Assembly: GCF_036227565.1 (NCBI RefSeq)
Contig: NZ_CP109460.1
Span: forward strand, 1,674,001-1,738,000
DNA: 64,000 bases
Direction: 5' to 3'
DNA from: Streptomyces sp. NBC_01454
GTDB taxonomy: Bacteria > Actinomycetota > Actinomycetes > Streptomycetales > Streptomycetaceae
Numbering within the stretch: the first letter of the stretch is position 1; each line of letters begins with the position of its first letter. Shown here piece after piece: positions 1 to 7,786 of the stretch. The translations under genes and the position numbers were made by a program. Below the pieces are notes generated by a model, which made no database searches, was not told the origin of the DNA, and saw only the letters and a list, made by a program, of their open reading frames with translations.

Positions 1-99
1 GGCTCCGACTATTCGATATCCCAGCTCCAGCATCAGTTCCTGGATGAGGTGGGTGCCGGTCTTCTGTGGGGAAACAATGAGTGTGCGTGGGGACGTCAC
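1..99 (-). CDS. Sulfotransferase-family protein, N-terminal fragment cut by window edge
   Basis: Only the first 33 codons lie in the window. They begin with a GTG preceded at 5 bases by AAGGAG (105-110), which is why this start is preferred over an in-frame ATG at 129. The visible protein has TLIVSPQKTGTHLIQEL followed by LGYR. This resembles the 5'-phosphosulfate binding loop (PKTGT/PKSGT) that opens PAPS-dependent sulfotransferases, with a glutamine inserted in the usual P-K step. It lies 45 bases downstream of the amidotransferase gene on the same strand, so the two are probably co-transcribed. The rest of the gene is off the window, and a P-loop ATPase cannot be wholly excluded. Confidence 0.6.
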   Translation of the reverse strand, partial: MTSPRTLIVSPQKTGTHLIQELMLELGYRIVGA

Positions 100-144
100 G
101 TCAGCTCCTTCTGCTTGGTTCTGTGGCATAACCTGGCGCGGTTG

Positions 145-897
145 TTAGGACGCGAGTCTCTTCGGTGCTCGAGCATGTTCTACGGCTGCCACAGCAAGGC
201 CACGAATGATCGGGTGCACCTGGCGCTCGTCACTGGCCAATTCTGGTTGGAAGAGAGTAGCCACAAAGAAGGGGTGATCCACAAGCTCGACAATCTGAAC
301 CTCGCCGTTTTCCGAGGTTCCGGATGCGCGGAGTCCATGGTCACGCAGGTCTCTCACATAATTCCGCGACAAGCCGTAGGAACAGTTGTAGCGCTCGGTC
401 ACTGAACTCGCTGCGAGGAGTTGGTGAGTCAGCGACTTCTGCTGGATCGATACGATGCGCTGGTGTCCTAGGAGCGGACGCTTCAATGGAACGATGAGCG
501 GTGCCACGCAGTCCGGTTCGTTGTCCGCGTGCCCTACATCCAGCCCGCAGGTATCCCGTGCGAACTGCAGTACGGCGTGGTGAAAACCGGCACACGTACC
601 CAGAAAGGGGATTCGGCGCTCCCGCGCAGTCGCCACAGCCGTCAAGGCACCGTCCTCGCTGGCGTAAGGGCTTCCTGGCATCAGCCAGATGGCGTCAAAA
701 TCCTCCAAGCCGCCCTTGGCCACTGCCCGCGTCCGGATCCAATAGGCGTCCAGGCGAAGGGCGTAGTGCTCCTGCAACGATTCGAAGATGAAAGGCACTC
801 GAGCGTGGGAGCGAACACTGGGTGAGCGGTCGCCAACCAACGCCACTCGCGCAGCGTGCACGTGTGGTGTCGCTGCACTGGCTACAGACTCAGGCAT
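145..897 (-). CDS. CTP-synthase-type class I glutamine amidotransferase domain protein
   Basis: A stand-alone homologue of the C-terminal amidotransferase half of CTP synthase (about 250 aa), without the synthase half. The nucleophile elbow FLGTCAGFHHAV puts Cys at about residue 102. The motifs ERYNCSYGLSRNY and HPFFVATLFQPEL match the ERHRHRYEVN and VAxQxHPE blocks of CTP synthase. The usual catalytic His of HPE is Gln here (FQPE), so ammonia production from glutamine is doubtful. Related actinobacterial proteins are annotated as CTP synthase C-terminal region-related. The start at 897 is chosen because homology begins soon after it; in-frame ATGs at 951 and 996 would run towards or into the divergent LysR gene. 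No strong Shine-Dalgarno is seen. It is followed by the sulfotransferase gene and faces the LysR gene, its likely regulator. Confidence 0.8.
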   Translation of the reverse strand: MPESVASAATPHVHAARVALVGDRSPSVRSHARVPFIFESLQEHYALRLDAYWIRTRAVAKGGLEDFDAIWLMPGSPYASEDGALTAVATARERRIPFLGTCAGFHHAVLQFARDTCGLDVGHADNEPDCVAPLIVPLKRPLLGHQRIVSIQQKSLTHQLLAASSVTERYNCSYGLSRNYVRDLRDHGLRASGTSENGEVQIVELVDHPFFVATLFQPELASDERQVHPIIRGLAVAAVEHARAPKRLAS

Positions 898-973
898 GCC
901 GTCATGGTGAACTGAGATTCCGCGAGAGCGCCAATCAATCCGCCTTCCCATGGCATCAGAGATACTTATGTGC
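898..973. promoter_or_regulatory. Divergent promoter region between amidotransferase and LysR genes
   Basis: This 76-base gap separates the divergent starts of the amidotransferase and LysR genes. LysR-type regulators normally bind such shared gaps and control both themselves and the opposite gene. The stretch is relatively A/T-rich for this genome. I cannot single out one T-N11-A operator box with confidence, so assignment as a control region is inferred from layout. Confidence 0.45.
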
Positions 974-2344
974 ATGGAGTACAACCTGTTGCGCACCTTT
1001 CATGCCGTGGCCCACCACGCCTCTTTCAGTGAGGCAGCGCACGTTCTCGGGCTCACCCAGTCCGCCGTGTCGCAACACATTGCCGCGCTCGAGCAAGACC
1101 TGGGCGTCGTACTGCTGCATCGAAGGCCGGTGGCGCCGACCGAGGCCGGCACGCGCCTGCTGGATCATGCCCAGCCGCTGCTGCTGCGTCTCGATGCGGC
1201 ACGTGCCGACATGAAGCGTCTGTCAGATGCCCGGCCGAGTCGGTTGACGATCGCTCGCACAGCGCTTGCGGCACCGGAGTTGCTCGCCCAGGCGCTGTCC
1301 GACATATCCAAGGACAATGCCCGGTTGGGACTTTCGGTCGACACCGTCCCCGCCGTCGAGATCCCCATGGGCGTGGCGGTGGGATCCCATGACGTGGGCC
1401 TGGTTACCGGAGCCGTTGCCCCCAGCGATCCGCTGCTTCTCCCAGACCTCGGCCCCATCGTGGTCCACCCCCTCTGTCAGGAGGAGTTGTACCTGCTTTT
1501 GCCGCACCATCATCCGCTCGCTCACTGGTCCACCATCGATCTCCGTGATCTCGTCGATGCACGGTGGATCGACGCTCCCGAATCATCTGTGCCATTGGGC
1601 CAGTTGCGAACCATTGCCGGTTTTGGCGGCTTCCGGGCGGATGTCCATTTTGCTGGATCGGATGTGCCGCAATTGGTGTCCCTGGTTGCCGCCGGACTCG
1701 GCCTGGCTGTGCTTCCGAGATCCGCGTGCACCGGGCTCCGGGGTGTGGTCGGCGTTCCCGTCGCCTCACCGCATCTGGTGCAACGGACGGAACTCCTCCA
1801 CGTATCGCAGGCGCCGTCAACGGTGAAGGCACTCGTCACGTCCCTGAAAGCCTGGACACAGCTCGGCGATCGTCCCGGAAACCCCGGCGCGGAAGAGAAT
1901 GTTGCGGTAGCCGGCAGGGCGCCTTCGGTGTCGGATCCGTCCTGGGTCTCGATCATCACGGGCCTGAGCCCCCAAAGCTTCTACGAGTTGATTGTTAAAT
2001 TGCGGGACAGAGGTGCGGACGGACTACGCCGTGGTCGTCCGTGGTCCCTCCCCCTGACGGACCGTGTGCTGCTCGTCGCCGCCTACTGGCGTACGGATCT
2101 CACCCTGCGACGCGTTGCCGCCCTTTACGACGTCTCGAAGTCCACGGCAGACCGGATCATCGGCGACCTCCGGCCTTGGCTCATGGTCCGTCCCTCCGGC
2201 CAGAGGGAGGACAAGACGGTATGGATCGCCGACGGAGCGCTGATCACTGCGCCGCACCGCGCCACGGCTGATGACCTCTCCCTGGGTGAACGGGTGGTCG
2301 TCGATGCGAAGACGCGCCTGGCCCTGATGGTGGAGACCGGGTAG
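974..2344 (+). CDS. LysR-family regulator fused to truncated IS5-type transposase N-terminus
   Basis: Residues 1-60 form a LysR winged HTH (LRTFHAVAHHASFSEAA, then LTQSAVSQHIAALE). Residues about 85-290 form the LysR effector-binding domain. A normal LysR protein ends near residue 300, but this frame runs on to 456. Residues about 325-456 read as the N-terminus of an IS5-family actinobacterial transposase: an ITGLS opening, GRPWSLPLTDRVLLVAAYW, the HTH VSKSTADRIIGDL and VWIADGALI, where the first catalytic Asp of DDE transposases sits. The frame stops before the second catalytic Asp, so transposition activity is not expected. Upstream ATGs at 950 and 968 are possible, but MEYNLLRTFHAV is the usual LysR opening. 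The tail is either a remnant read through by LysR or an added DNA-binding module. Confidence 0.82.
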   Translation: MEYNLLRTFHAVAHHASFSEAAHVLGLTQSAVSQHIAALEQDLGVVLLHRRPVAPTEAGTRLLDHAQPLLLRLDAARADMKRLSDARPSRLTIARTALAAPELLAQALSDISKDNARLGLSVDTVPAVEIPMGVAVGSHDVGLVTGAVAPSDPLLLPDLGPIVVHPLCQEELYLLLPHHHPLAHWSTIDLRDLVDARWIDAPESSVPLGQLRTIAGFGGFRADVHFAGSDVPQLVSLVAAGLGLAVLPRSACTGLRGVVGVPVASPHLVQRTELLHVSQAPSTVKALVTSLKAWTQLGDRPGNPGAEENVAVAGRAPSVSDPSWVSIITGLSPQSFYELIVKLRDRGADGLRRGRPWSLPLTDRVLLVAAYWRTDLTLRRVAALYDVSKSTADRIIGDLRPWLMVRPSGQREDKTVWIADGALITAPHRATADDLSLGERVVVDAKTRLALMVETG

Positions 2345-2390
2345 CACGGCCGCACCGCGCCCGCCATCGGCGTGGGCGCGCCGCGAATTG

Positions 2391-3119
2391 TTATCGCCCC
2401 GCTGTGCTCTGCGTCGTGCTCCGGGTTGCCGCGGCATCGACCAGCGCACGCATGACCCGCAGGTCGTCCCCCATTTCCGGGTGCCACTCCACGCCGATCG
2501 CGAAGCCGCCGCGCTCTGTTTCGACGGCCTCCACGGTGCCGTCGTCGGCATGGGCGCTGGCGCGCAGACCCTTCCCTAGCTTGTCGACGGCTTGATGGTG
2601 GTAGGTGGGGACCCGGGCGCCGTCCGCCACCATCGAGGCGAGTTGCGTTCCGTCCACCACCCGGACGTCGTGCTGCTCGAAGGTCCCGGGCCGTGCCGCA
2701 TGGCCTTCGTGGCCGACCACGTCGGGCAGATGCTGGAGCAGCGTTCCACCACAGGCGACGTTCATCAACTGCATGCCCCGGCAGATTCCCAGCAGCGGGA
2801 TACTGTCCGTCAACGCTACCCCGATCAAAGCCAGTTCCCAGGCATCCCGCTCCCGGGCCGGCGGCCCCGTCCGCTGATGACGCTGCTGACCGTAGTGTTC
2901 GGGATCCACATCGGGCCCTCCCGCGATCACGAGTCCGTCAAGCCGGGCGAGCACCTCCCCGGCCGCCGTCGGATCGTCCGGCGGCAGCATCACCGCCACT
3001 CCGCCGGCCCGCTGTACCAGTCGCGGGTATCCCGCTGGGAGTAGCGCGGCATCCATGTCCCAGACGCTCCACCGAGCGGCCTCGAGATAGGTGGTGATTC
3101 CGATGAGCGGTTTCTGCAC
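2391..3119 (-). CDS. Gamma-glutamyl-gamma-aminobutyrate hydrolase family protein (peptidase C26)
   Basis: A 242-aa class I amidotransferase-fold hydrolase of the PuuD type, which cleaves gamma-glutamyl bonds such as gamma-glutamyl-GABA in polyamine breakdown. The nucleophile is Cys113 in LGICRGMQLMN, and the His213 and Glu215 pair lies in GVEWHPEM, so the triad looks intact. The family signatures IAGGPDVDP and YHHQAVDKLG are also present. The start is a GTG preceded by GAGGAC. It is convergent with the LysR fusion. No gamma-glutamylpolyamine synthetase lies next to it, so its substrate cannot be read from context. Confidence 0.9.
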   Translation of the reverse strand: MQKPLIGITTYLEAARWSVWDMDAALLPAGYPRLVQRAGGVAVMLPPDDPTAAGEVLARLDGLVIAGGPDVDPEHYGQQRHQRTGPPARERDAWELALIGVALTDSIPLLGICRGMQLMNVACGGTLLQHLPDVVGHEGHAARPGTFEQHDVRVVDGTQLASMVADGARVPTYHHQAVDKLGKGLRASAHADDGTVEAVETERGGFAIGVEWHPEMGDDLRVMRALVDAAATRSTTQSTAGR

Positions 3120-3642
3120 GTGGTCCTCGCTCTTCCCTTGAGCAAGCCGGGTCCGTTCAAACGGTTGTCCCGGGCATCGGTGGTGGGCGCTGTCCAGCGG
3201 ATCTGGGAGGTGAAAGAGAAGACATCTCTCTGCTCGGCAATCCGCATGTGAGATTCGTTTGAGGTGCCTGCACAGAGGCGCGTCTGCCGTTGGGGCGACG
3301 TCTCGATGAAGTTAAAGGTATGAGTAATGACCTTTGGGGTCAAGGTGATTGGGCGAGCGAGATGCCGGTGATCCCGCCGGATCGGGAGCACGCCGCGGCC
3401 GCAGCCTGGGTCCGGCCGCGCTCGGCACCGCCGGAGCCAGGCGTCCCGGCTGCATCCACGGATGAGGCCGGCAGGGGCGAACCGGCCCTCGTGTGGGGGA
3501 AGATGCTGCTGGGGGCGACGGCCCAGTACCCCCGCCTGGCACGCCTCTGCTCGTGCGCTCTCAGGTGCCGGAGATGCGAACGGGCCATAGGGCGCGCAGG
3601 GATACCGCGCGCGAAGGCGCGTGAGTTGCGGTTCGCTCGGGC
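3120..3642. other. Intergenic tract without a convincing gene
   Basis: This is the promoter side of the gamma-glutamyl hydrolase gene, followed by decayed sequence. Open frames here lack recognisable protein motifs. The inverted repeat TGACC-tttg-GGTCA near 3328-3341 might be a regulator site, but nothing else supports it. The left part probably contains the lost C-terminal half of the integrase remnant that follows. Confidence 0.4.
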
Positions 3643-4080
3643 CCAGACCATGACCGGCGAAGGCTCCTCACCGGTTGCTTTCCAGCGCGCGATGCGCTCA
3701 TCGCTCCAGACGAGCGCCTTCGGCCTCGTGCCCGGCAACAGCTCGACGTCCGGCCAAGGTGAAAGCGGGCATCACCTGCTGGGCGAGAGCGACGTTCAGC
3801 GCGAGCGCGGGTGGTCACGGATATGCGGCTGGGTGTTGAGGCCGGCGGTCCGTCGAAAGGGGGGCATGCGTCGAACTGGGCCCGTAGCCAATGACGTCGG
3901 CGCGGTTCTCGGCGCCCTTGTTCGGTGTGGCCTTGAGGTCGTCGCGCACCACGCGCCGCTGGGCGTTCTGTTCCTGGATCTCGATGGTGCGTTCGTTGTT
4001 CGCGTCGAACATCGAAGCTTGTCGAGGGGCAGGCGGCCGAGATGTGGTTTCAAGTGGACGCGGATGTAGCACTCGTAGCG
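3643..4080 (-). pseudogene. Decayed Streptomyces-type tyrosine site-specific integrase
   Basis: The reverse strand holds in-order pieces of one actinomycete phage/ICE-type integrase, split over several frames. From 4080 downwards one frame gives YECYIRVHLKPHLGRLPLDKL, the end of the SAM-like core-binding start. A different frame then gives MFDANNERTIEIQEQNAQRR with DDLKATPNKGAENRA. The next has MPPFRRTAGLNTQ. Finally PWPDVELLPGTRPKALVW continues into SDERIARWKATGEEPSPVMVW (to 3643). The order and spacing match the middle of these integrases, just before the catalytic domain. The catalytic Arg-His-Tyr region is not found. Frameshifts and a small deletion between LDKL and MFDA show the gene is dead. 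No att repeat or tRNA is visible. Confidence 0.7.
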
Positions 4081-4599
4081 CGCTGGAGGGCGAGGACCCT
4101 GTCCAGCTCGTCCTTAAATTCCGTTCCTCACTCGGCTCTCGACGTGGCCGGGGAGAGATGATGAGGTCGACGTCCGCAGTGTCGGCGCGGGGAGGATGAC
4201 CGGTCTTGCCGCCTTCGGAAACCACTGCAGATCACCTTGGAAGTGCAGCAGTATCCAACCTCGCCCGGAGGTTACTGTCACTCGCTGATCCCTGTCCGCG
4301 GCACACCCCATAATTATCGGTGCCGCAGATCGCGCTGGGCGTACAAAGCCAACGTCGACATGACACTTCTTGATGCTGGCCAGCCCACTACGCCCGCAAC
4401 GTTGCCCCAATCCTTGTACCAGTGGAAACCGAAGAGATATGGCAAGGCAGCGTTGCGGGTCAGGGGGTATTTCGGGGTCAGCAAGTCAGCGCAAAGTCAG
4501 CATCGCCCGGCGTCGCGCCGGGAAACGGGCCAGCTCCCGGGGGCCATGCGGCACGCTGCGGTCCAGACCTCCGCAGCGTCCGGGATCGAGATCCGGTGC
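4081..4599. other. Non-coding or decayed tract
   Basis: About 500 bases lie between the integrase remnant and the carboxymuconolactone decarboxylase remnant. All open frames are short and lack motifs or a clear ribosome binding site. It probably holds the unrecognisable N-terminal part of the integrase element. I see nothing else in it. Confidence 0.4.
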
Positions 4600-4884
4600 C
4601 AGCTGCGGGACAAGAGTAGATCCGTCCCCTGACGATGTGGTGCATGGCGCACTGGCTGGTCAGGGACCCGCCATGGTGATGAGTTCGGTGTACTTGAGGG
4701 GAATGGCGTTGTCAGCGTTGCGCATTGCCTGCGCGTCCCATTCCATGAAGGCATCGAATGCCTCGGGCACGCCGGCACGGATATTGCTGACGTACTTGTG
4801 ATCGGTGTGCTCGTGGTAGCTCACGTGCTGGTCCGTGTGTTCCTCGGTTGTCGGTGGGCAGCTCGCCGGGGGCGTGTGGCTCAC
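4600..4884 (-). pseudogene. Frameshifted carboxymuconolactone decarboxylase (AhpD-like) remnant
   Basis: The frame opens with GTG overlapping the stop of the DinB-family gene by 4 bases (GTGA). It reads HKYVSNIRAGVPEAFDAF, then AIPLKYTELITMA, the canonical start of a CMD/AhpD helical domain. A frameshift near 4670 ends it at a TGA (4660). In the neighbouring frame the family sequence resumes as LTSQCAMHH before dissolving. The expected CxxC or its equivalent region and the rest of the roughly 110-aa fold are lost. The product is unlikely to function. Confidence 0.65.
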
Positions 4885-5414
4885 GCGAGGGGGTTGAGGA
4901 CGAGGTATCCGTCCAGGCGGGAGACCTGGCCGGTGTCCGGGTCAGCGGGGAGGGCGTGGCCGAGGTCGCTGCCGCGGACTTCGCCGATCCACTGGTCGTG
5001 TTGGTACTCGTGGTTGATCAGGACGACCAGGAGGTGGGTGGCGACGACGGTGAGTTGGGCCGCGGCGGCAACGCGACCGGCGGCGATGTCGTTCATCCGG
5101 GCGTGTACGCGTTCGGCGACGGTGTCGCGGAACGCGGTGAGCCGTTCGACGGTGGGCAGCGCGCCGCGGAACTTCTCGGGCTGCGCGGAGTCCATGAGCA
5201 GGTCCAGTTCCGGGTCGGGGCTGGGTTCGGCCGCGGTGAGGTTGCGGATCATGAAGTGGGCGACGTGGGCCTGGTGGCCGAGGTGCCAGCCGATGGCGCT
5301 GGAGTTCTCGCTGGGCCGCCAGGTCACCTCGTCCGGGCTGAGGTCCTTCCACAGTTCGTCGGTGTAGGCGCGGGCGCGGTCGTACTCGCGCAGCAGTGCT
5401 GCTACCTCGTGCAT
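4881..5414 (-). CDS. DinB-family protein (DinB_2 four-helix metalloprotein)
   Basis: A 177-aa protein of the DinB/YfiT-type four-helix bundle superfamily, most of which bind one metal through three histidines. Candidate ligands are in GWHLGHQAHVAHF (first helix pair) and in INHEYQHDQWIGEVR near the C-terminus. EVTWRPSENSSAIGWHLGH is a typical family block. The function in vivo is unknown; relatives include thiol-dependent transferases. It overlaps the downstream CMD remnant by 4 bases and begins 5 bases after the end of the amine-oxidase remnant, so this was once a tight operon. Confidence 0.88.
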   Translation of the reverse strand: MHEVAALLREYDRARAYTDELWKDLSPDEVTWRPSENSSAIGWHLGHQAHVAHFMIRNLTAAEPSPDPELDLLMDSAQPEKFRGALPTVERLTAFRDTVAERVHARMNDIAAGRVAAAAQLTVVATHLLVVLINHEYQHDQWIGEVRGSDLGHALPADPDTGQVSRLDGYLVLNPLA

Positions 5415-5418
5415 GGGA

Positions 5419-5700
5419 TCACCTGTGTGTGAGGGGGGCGGGGCTCTGCGCGTGGACGGGAGTGTTCGCAGCCGGGGCGGACCGGGCGGTCAGGATGGCA
5501 CGGGCCGCGGGCTCGCCGCCGGCCAGCGCGCCTTCGACGTGTCCGGCGTAGCCGGTGGTGGTCTCCGTCGACGCCCAGTGAAGCCGCCCGTTGAGGGTCG
5601 GCTGCTGATACAGGGCGTGTCCGAAGAGGCTGTAGTCGCCCAGCCGGTGCTGATCAAGGCGGCGTTGTCCGAACCGGTCGGGCCATGGCCGGAAGGCACT
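5419..5700 (-). pseudogene. C-terminal remnant of a flavin-dependent monoamine oxidase
   Basis: The reverse strand reads HRLGDYSLFGHALYQQPTLN, then GRLHWASTETTTGYAGHVEG and ALAGGEPAARAIL before a TGA at 5419-5421. This is the last 80 or so residues of an FAD amine oxidase: the GTET-like flavin-contact loop followed by the G-hVeGAlasGeraA helix. Upstream of about 5700 the frame loses similarity, and no N-terminal dinucleotide-binding motif appears before the dienelactone hydrolase gene. About 80% of the gene is therefore missing. It abuts the DinB gene. Confidence 0.65.
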
Positions 5701-5923
5701 CCGGCAGCCGCCCGGACGCCCCGGGCCGTCGGCGCCGCGCCGCCGGTAGAGAGGGTCCCGGGGTTCCGAGGGTGGCGTAGATCCGGGCGAATCGTCGGCT
5801 CAGCTCCGTGGTGCAGCCAGCAGGGCAGGGTCAGGTTTTTGATCCTGGTTCGGTAAGGCGGGCGCTGAGGTCGGTGCGGCGTCGGTTCTGGCGAGGTAGC
5901 CCCTGAGCTGCGAGGGTGTCGGG

Positions 5924-6502
5924 CTATTTGATGCGGTCGAGGAAGCCGAGCACCCGATGGGTGGCCTGCGTTGCAGCGTGCTCGTCGTGCGAGGGCAGGC
6001 TGCTGTCGGTGAACAGGTGCCCGTGGCCGGGATAGCGGAACAACTCGGCATCCGCCGCCGTCTCGACGAGCACGCGGGCCGCGTCCACATCGCCCTCCCC
6101 GGCGAAGAACGGATCTGCATCCATGCCGTGGACCTGGACGGGGACGTCCTGGGGCCAGGAATCGCCGAACTCCGAGACCGGTAGGCATGCCTCGAGCAAC
6201 AGCGCACCCTTTGCGCCGGGGCGGGTCTGGGCCAGCTTCTGCGCCGGCAGGACGCCGAGCGAGAACCCGAGGTAGACGAGCCCCGCAGGCAGCTCCTCGG
6301 CGGCGGCGGCTCCGCGCGCGATGACCGTGCCGAACCCGGCGTTCTGGGCGTAGCCGATGCCGTCCTCGAGCTTGTCGAACACCCGCCCCTCGAACAGGTC
6401 CGGGACATGGACGGTGTGTCCGGCCCGTCGCAGCTGCTCTGCGAACTCGCGGACGCCGGCGGTCAGCCCGTGCCCGTGGTGGAAAACCAGCACCTCAGCC
6501 AT
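5924..6502 (-). CDS. Dienelactone hydrolase family protein
   Basis: A 192-aa alpha/beta hydrolase of the dienelactone hydrolase family. The nucleophile elbow is GFSLG with Ser81, instead of the Cys of classical dienelactone hydrolase. The acid is probably Asp128 or Asp130 in VHGMDADPFF, and the base is in PGHGHLF (His160/162). The start FHHGHGLTAGVREFAEQLR and the VHVPDLFEG block are typical. The ATG is preceded by GAGGG about 7 bases upstream. It lies upstream of the amine-oxidase, DinB and CMD pieces on the same strand and may head that transcript. Its substrate is unknown. Confidence 0.88.
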   Translation of the reverse strand: MAEVLVFHHGHGLTAGVREFAEQLRRAGHTVHVPDLFEGRVFDKLEDGIGYAQNAGFGTVIARGAAAAEELPAGLVYLGFSLGVLPAQKLAQTRPGAKGALLLEACLPVSEFGDSWPQDVPVQVHGMDADPFFAGEGDVDAARVLVETAADAELFRYPGHGHLFTDSSLPSHDEHAATQATHRVLGFLDRIK

Positions 6503-6867
6503 GTCGATCCCCTCGTGCTGCGATGCCCGGGCGGCGCCGCGGCACGAGTATGACCCGCAGCACTGACATCCGCGGGCCCCTGGGTGGCAGGATCAGCAAG
6601 ATCCAATGCGAACCGGCAACGGCGAACGCGAAAGACCGCGAATCTGCCAACTGGACTGCGACAGGACAGCAGCGACCGGGTTGCTGTCAAAGGACAGTCG
6701 CGCAGTGCGCGACACAGTGAGAATCCGATGAGAGAAGTCCCGACTGGCACGCTCGCTGCTGCATTGTCGTGTGCGTGGAGTACGCCCAGTACGAGGACGG
6801 CCCTCGGCCTTGCGACCTAGTTCCGCCGCCGGATGTGACGGAGCGTCTCACGCCATACCCTCCCCAC
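6503..6867. other. Divergent intergenic region, no gene seen
   Basis: This 365-base gap separates the divergent dienelactone hydrolase and flavin split-barrel genes. It is less G/C-rich than the coding DNA and must contain promoters for both. I see no coding frame, long hairpin or repeat worth naming. Confidence 0.4.
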
Positions 6868-7338
6868 ATGACGGCAGTTGACCCGCGCCCAAGCGGCCCC
6901 CGCAGCCCGGAACAGCGCAAGCGCGAGGCGCTTGAACGGCTCGCGCGGGACAACGATGTATGGGCCGCCACGGCCGACGCCACCGGTGAGCCGTGCCTCG
7001 TTCCGCTGGCCTTCTGGTGGGATGGCGAGGCAGTGTGGCTGTCCACCCGCGACACCAACCCGACCGGGCGCAACCTGCGTGCCTCGGGACGGGTCCGGCT
7101 CAGCTTCGGCCATACCCGGGACGTGGTCCTGGTCCACGGCACCGCACGCATGCTGACCCGCGAGGAGCTTCCGGCCGAGGTGGGCGACGCCTTCGCCGCC
7201 AAGGACGGCTGGGACCCTCGCAAGGACCACCCCTCGTACGTCTTCTTCCAGGTCACCCCGCAGGTGCTGCAGGCGTGGGGCACGGTTCCCGAGATGGCCG
7301 GACGGACTCTGATGCGCGACGGGAAGTGGCTGGTCTGA
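6868..7338 (+). CDS. Pyridoxamine-phosphate-oxidase-like FMN/F420 split-barrel protein
   Basis: A 156-aa split beta-barrel protein of the PNPOx-like superfamily, which uses FMN or F420 for redox work on small molecules. The pattern VWAATADATGEPCLVPLAF, LSTRDTNPTGRNL, VRLSFGHTRDVVLV and the closing GRTLMRDGKWLV fits the family. An in-frame ATG upstream at 6769 gives an N-terminus unlike the family, so 6868 is chosen. It stands alone. Cofactor preference cannot be decided from sequence by eye. Confidence 0.85.
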   Translation: MTAVDPRPSGPRSPEQRKREALERLARDNDVWAATADATGEPCLVPLAFWWDGEAVWLSTRDTNPTGRNLRASGRVRLSFGHTRDVVLVHGTARMLTREELPAEVGDAFAAKDGWDPRKDHPSYVFFQVTPQVLQAWGTVPEMAGRTLMRDGKWLV

Positions 7339-7786
7339 AGGGTGCGGCACGACGATCCCAGCGCGTCGATCCACCCATGATGGGCAGCGGTGGCAGCGTC
7401 GATGTGTCCGCACTTCTTGCGTCTTGCGTGCGCGGACGGTGCAGCACCAGCCGTCATGGGCCGGATCAAGCATCGTGCCGGGTGGCGCTGAACTGCCAGG
7501 ACGGCACCACCGGTATGTACGTACACCGTCGATCAAGGATTCGATCCACCCCACGGCACGGTACGCAGCCATGAATCGACGCTCGGCCTTGCGCCCCGAT
7601 CCCCTACCTCACCCGTCAGGACGATCCGACTCGAACGCAACTTGCCTTTAAAGAGCGACAGTTCGATATCAAGGTGACCTTCTCGCACCCCTTGGCGTCG
7701 TCTTGCTTCGAATGCCTCGGTTACGGCGGCGGCTTCCGTCAGGATGGCGCGCGAAAACGCGGACCGCGACGCAAAGGGATCCCTGA
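7339..7786. other. Intergenic region of about 450 bases
   Basis: The stretch between the split-barrel gene and the DUF2637 gene has no convincing reading frame on either strand. It is partly A/T-rich near 7630-7680 and presumably contains the DUF2637 promoter. I see no tRNA-like fold or clear terminator. Confidence 0.4.

Noticed and set aside
3290..4069. A + strand frame of 259 codons in the decayed region
   Set aside because: No motif or binding site. The opposite strand shows ordered integrase similarity that explains the DNA better.
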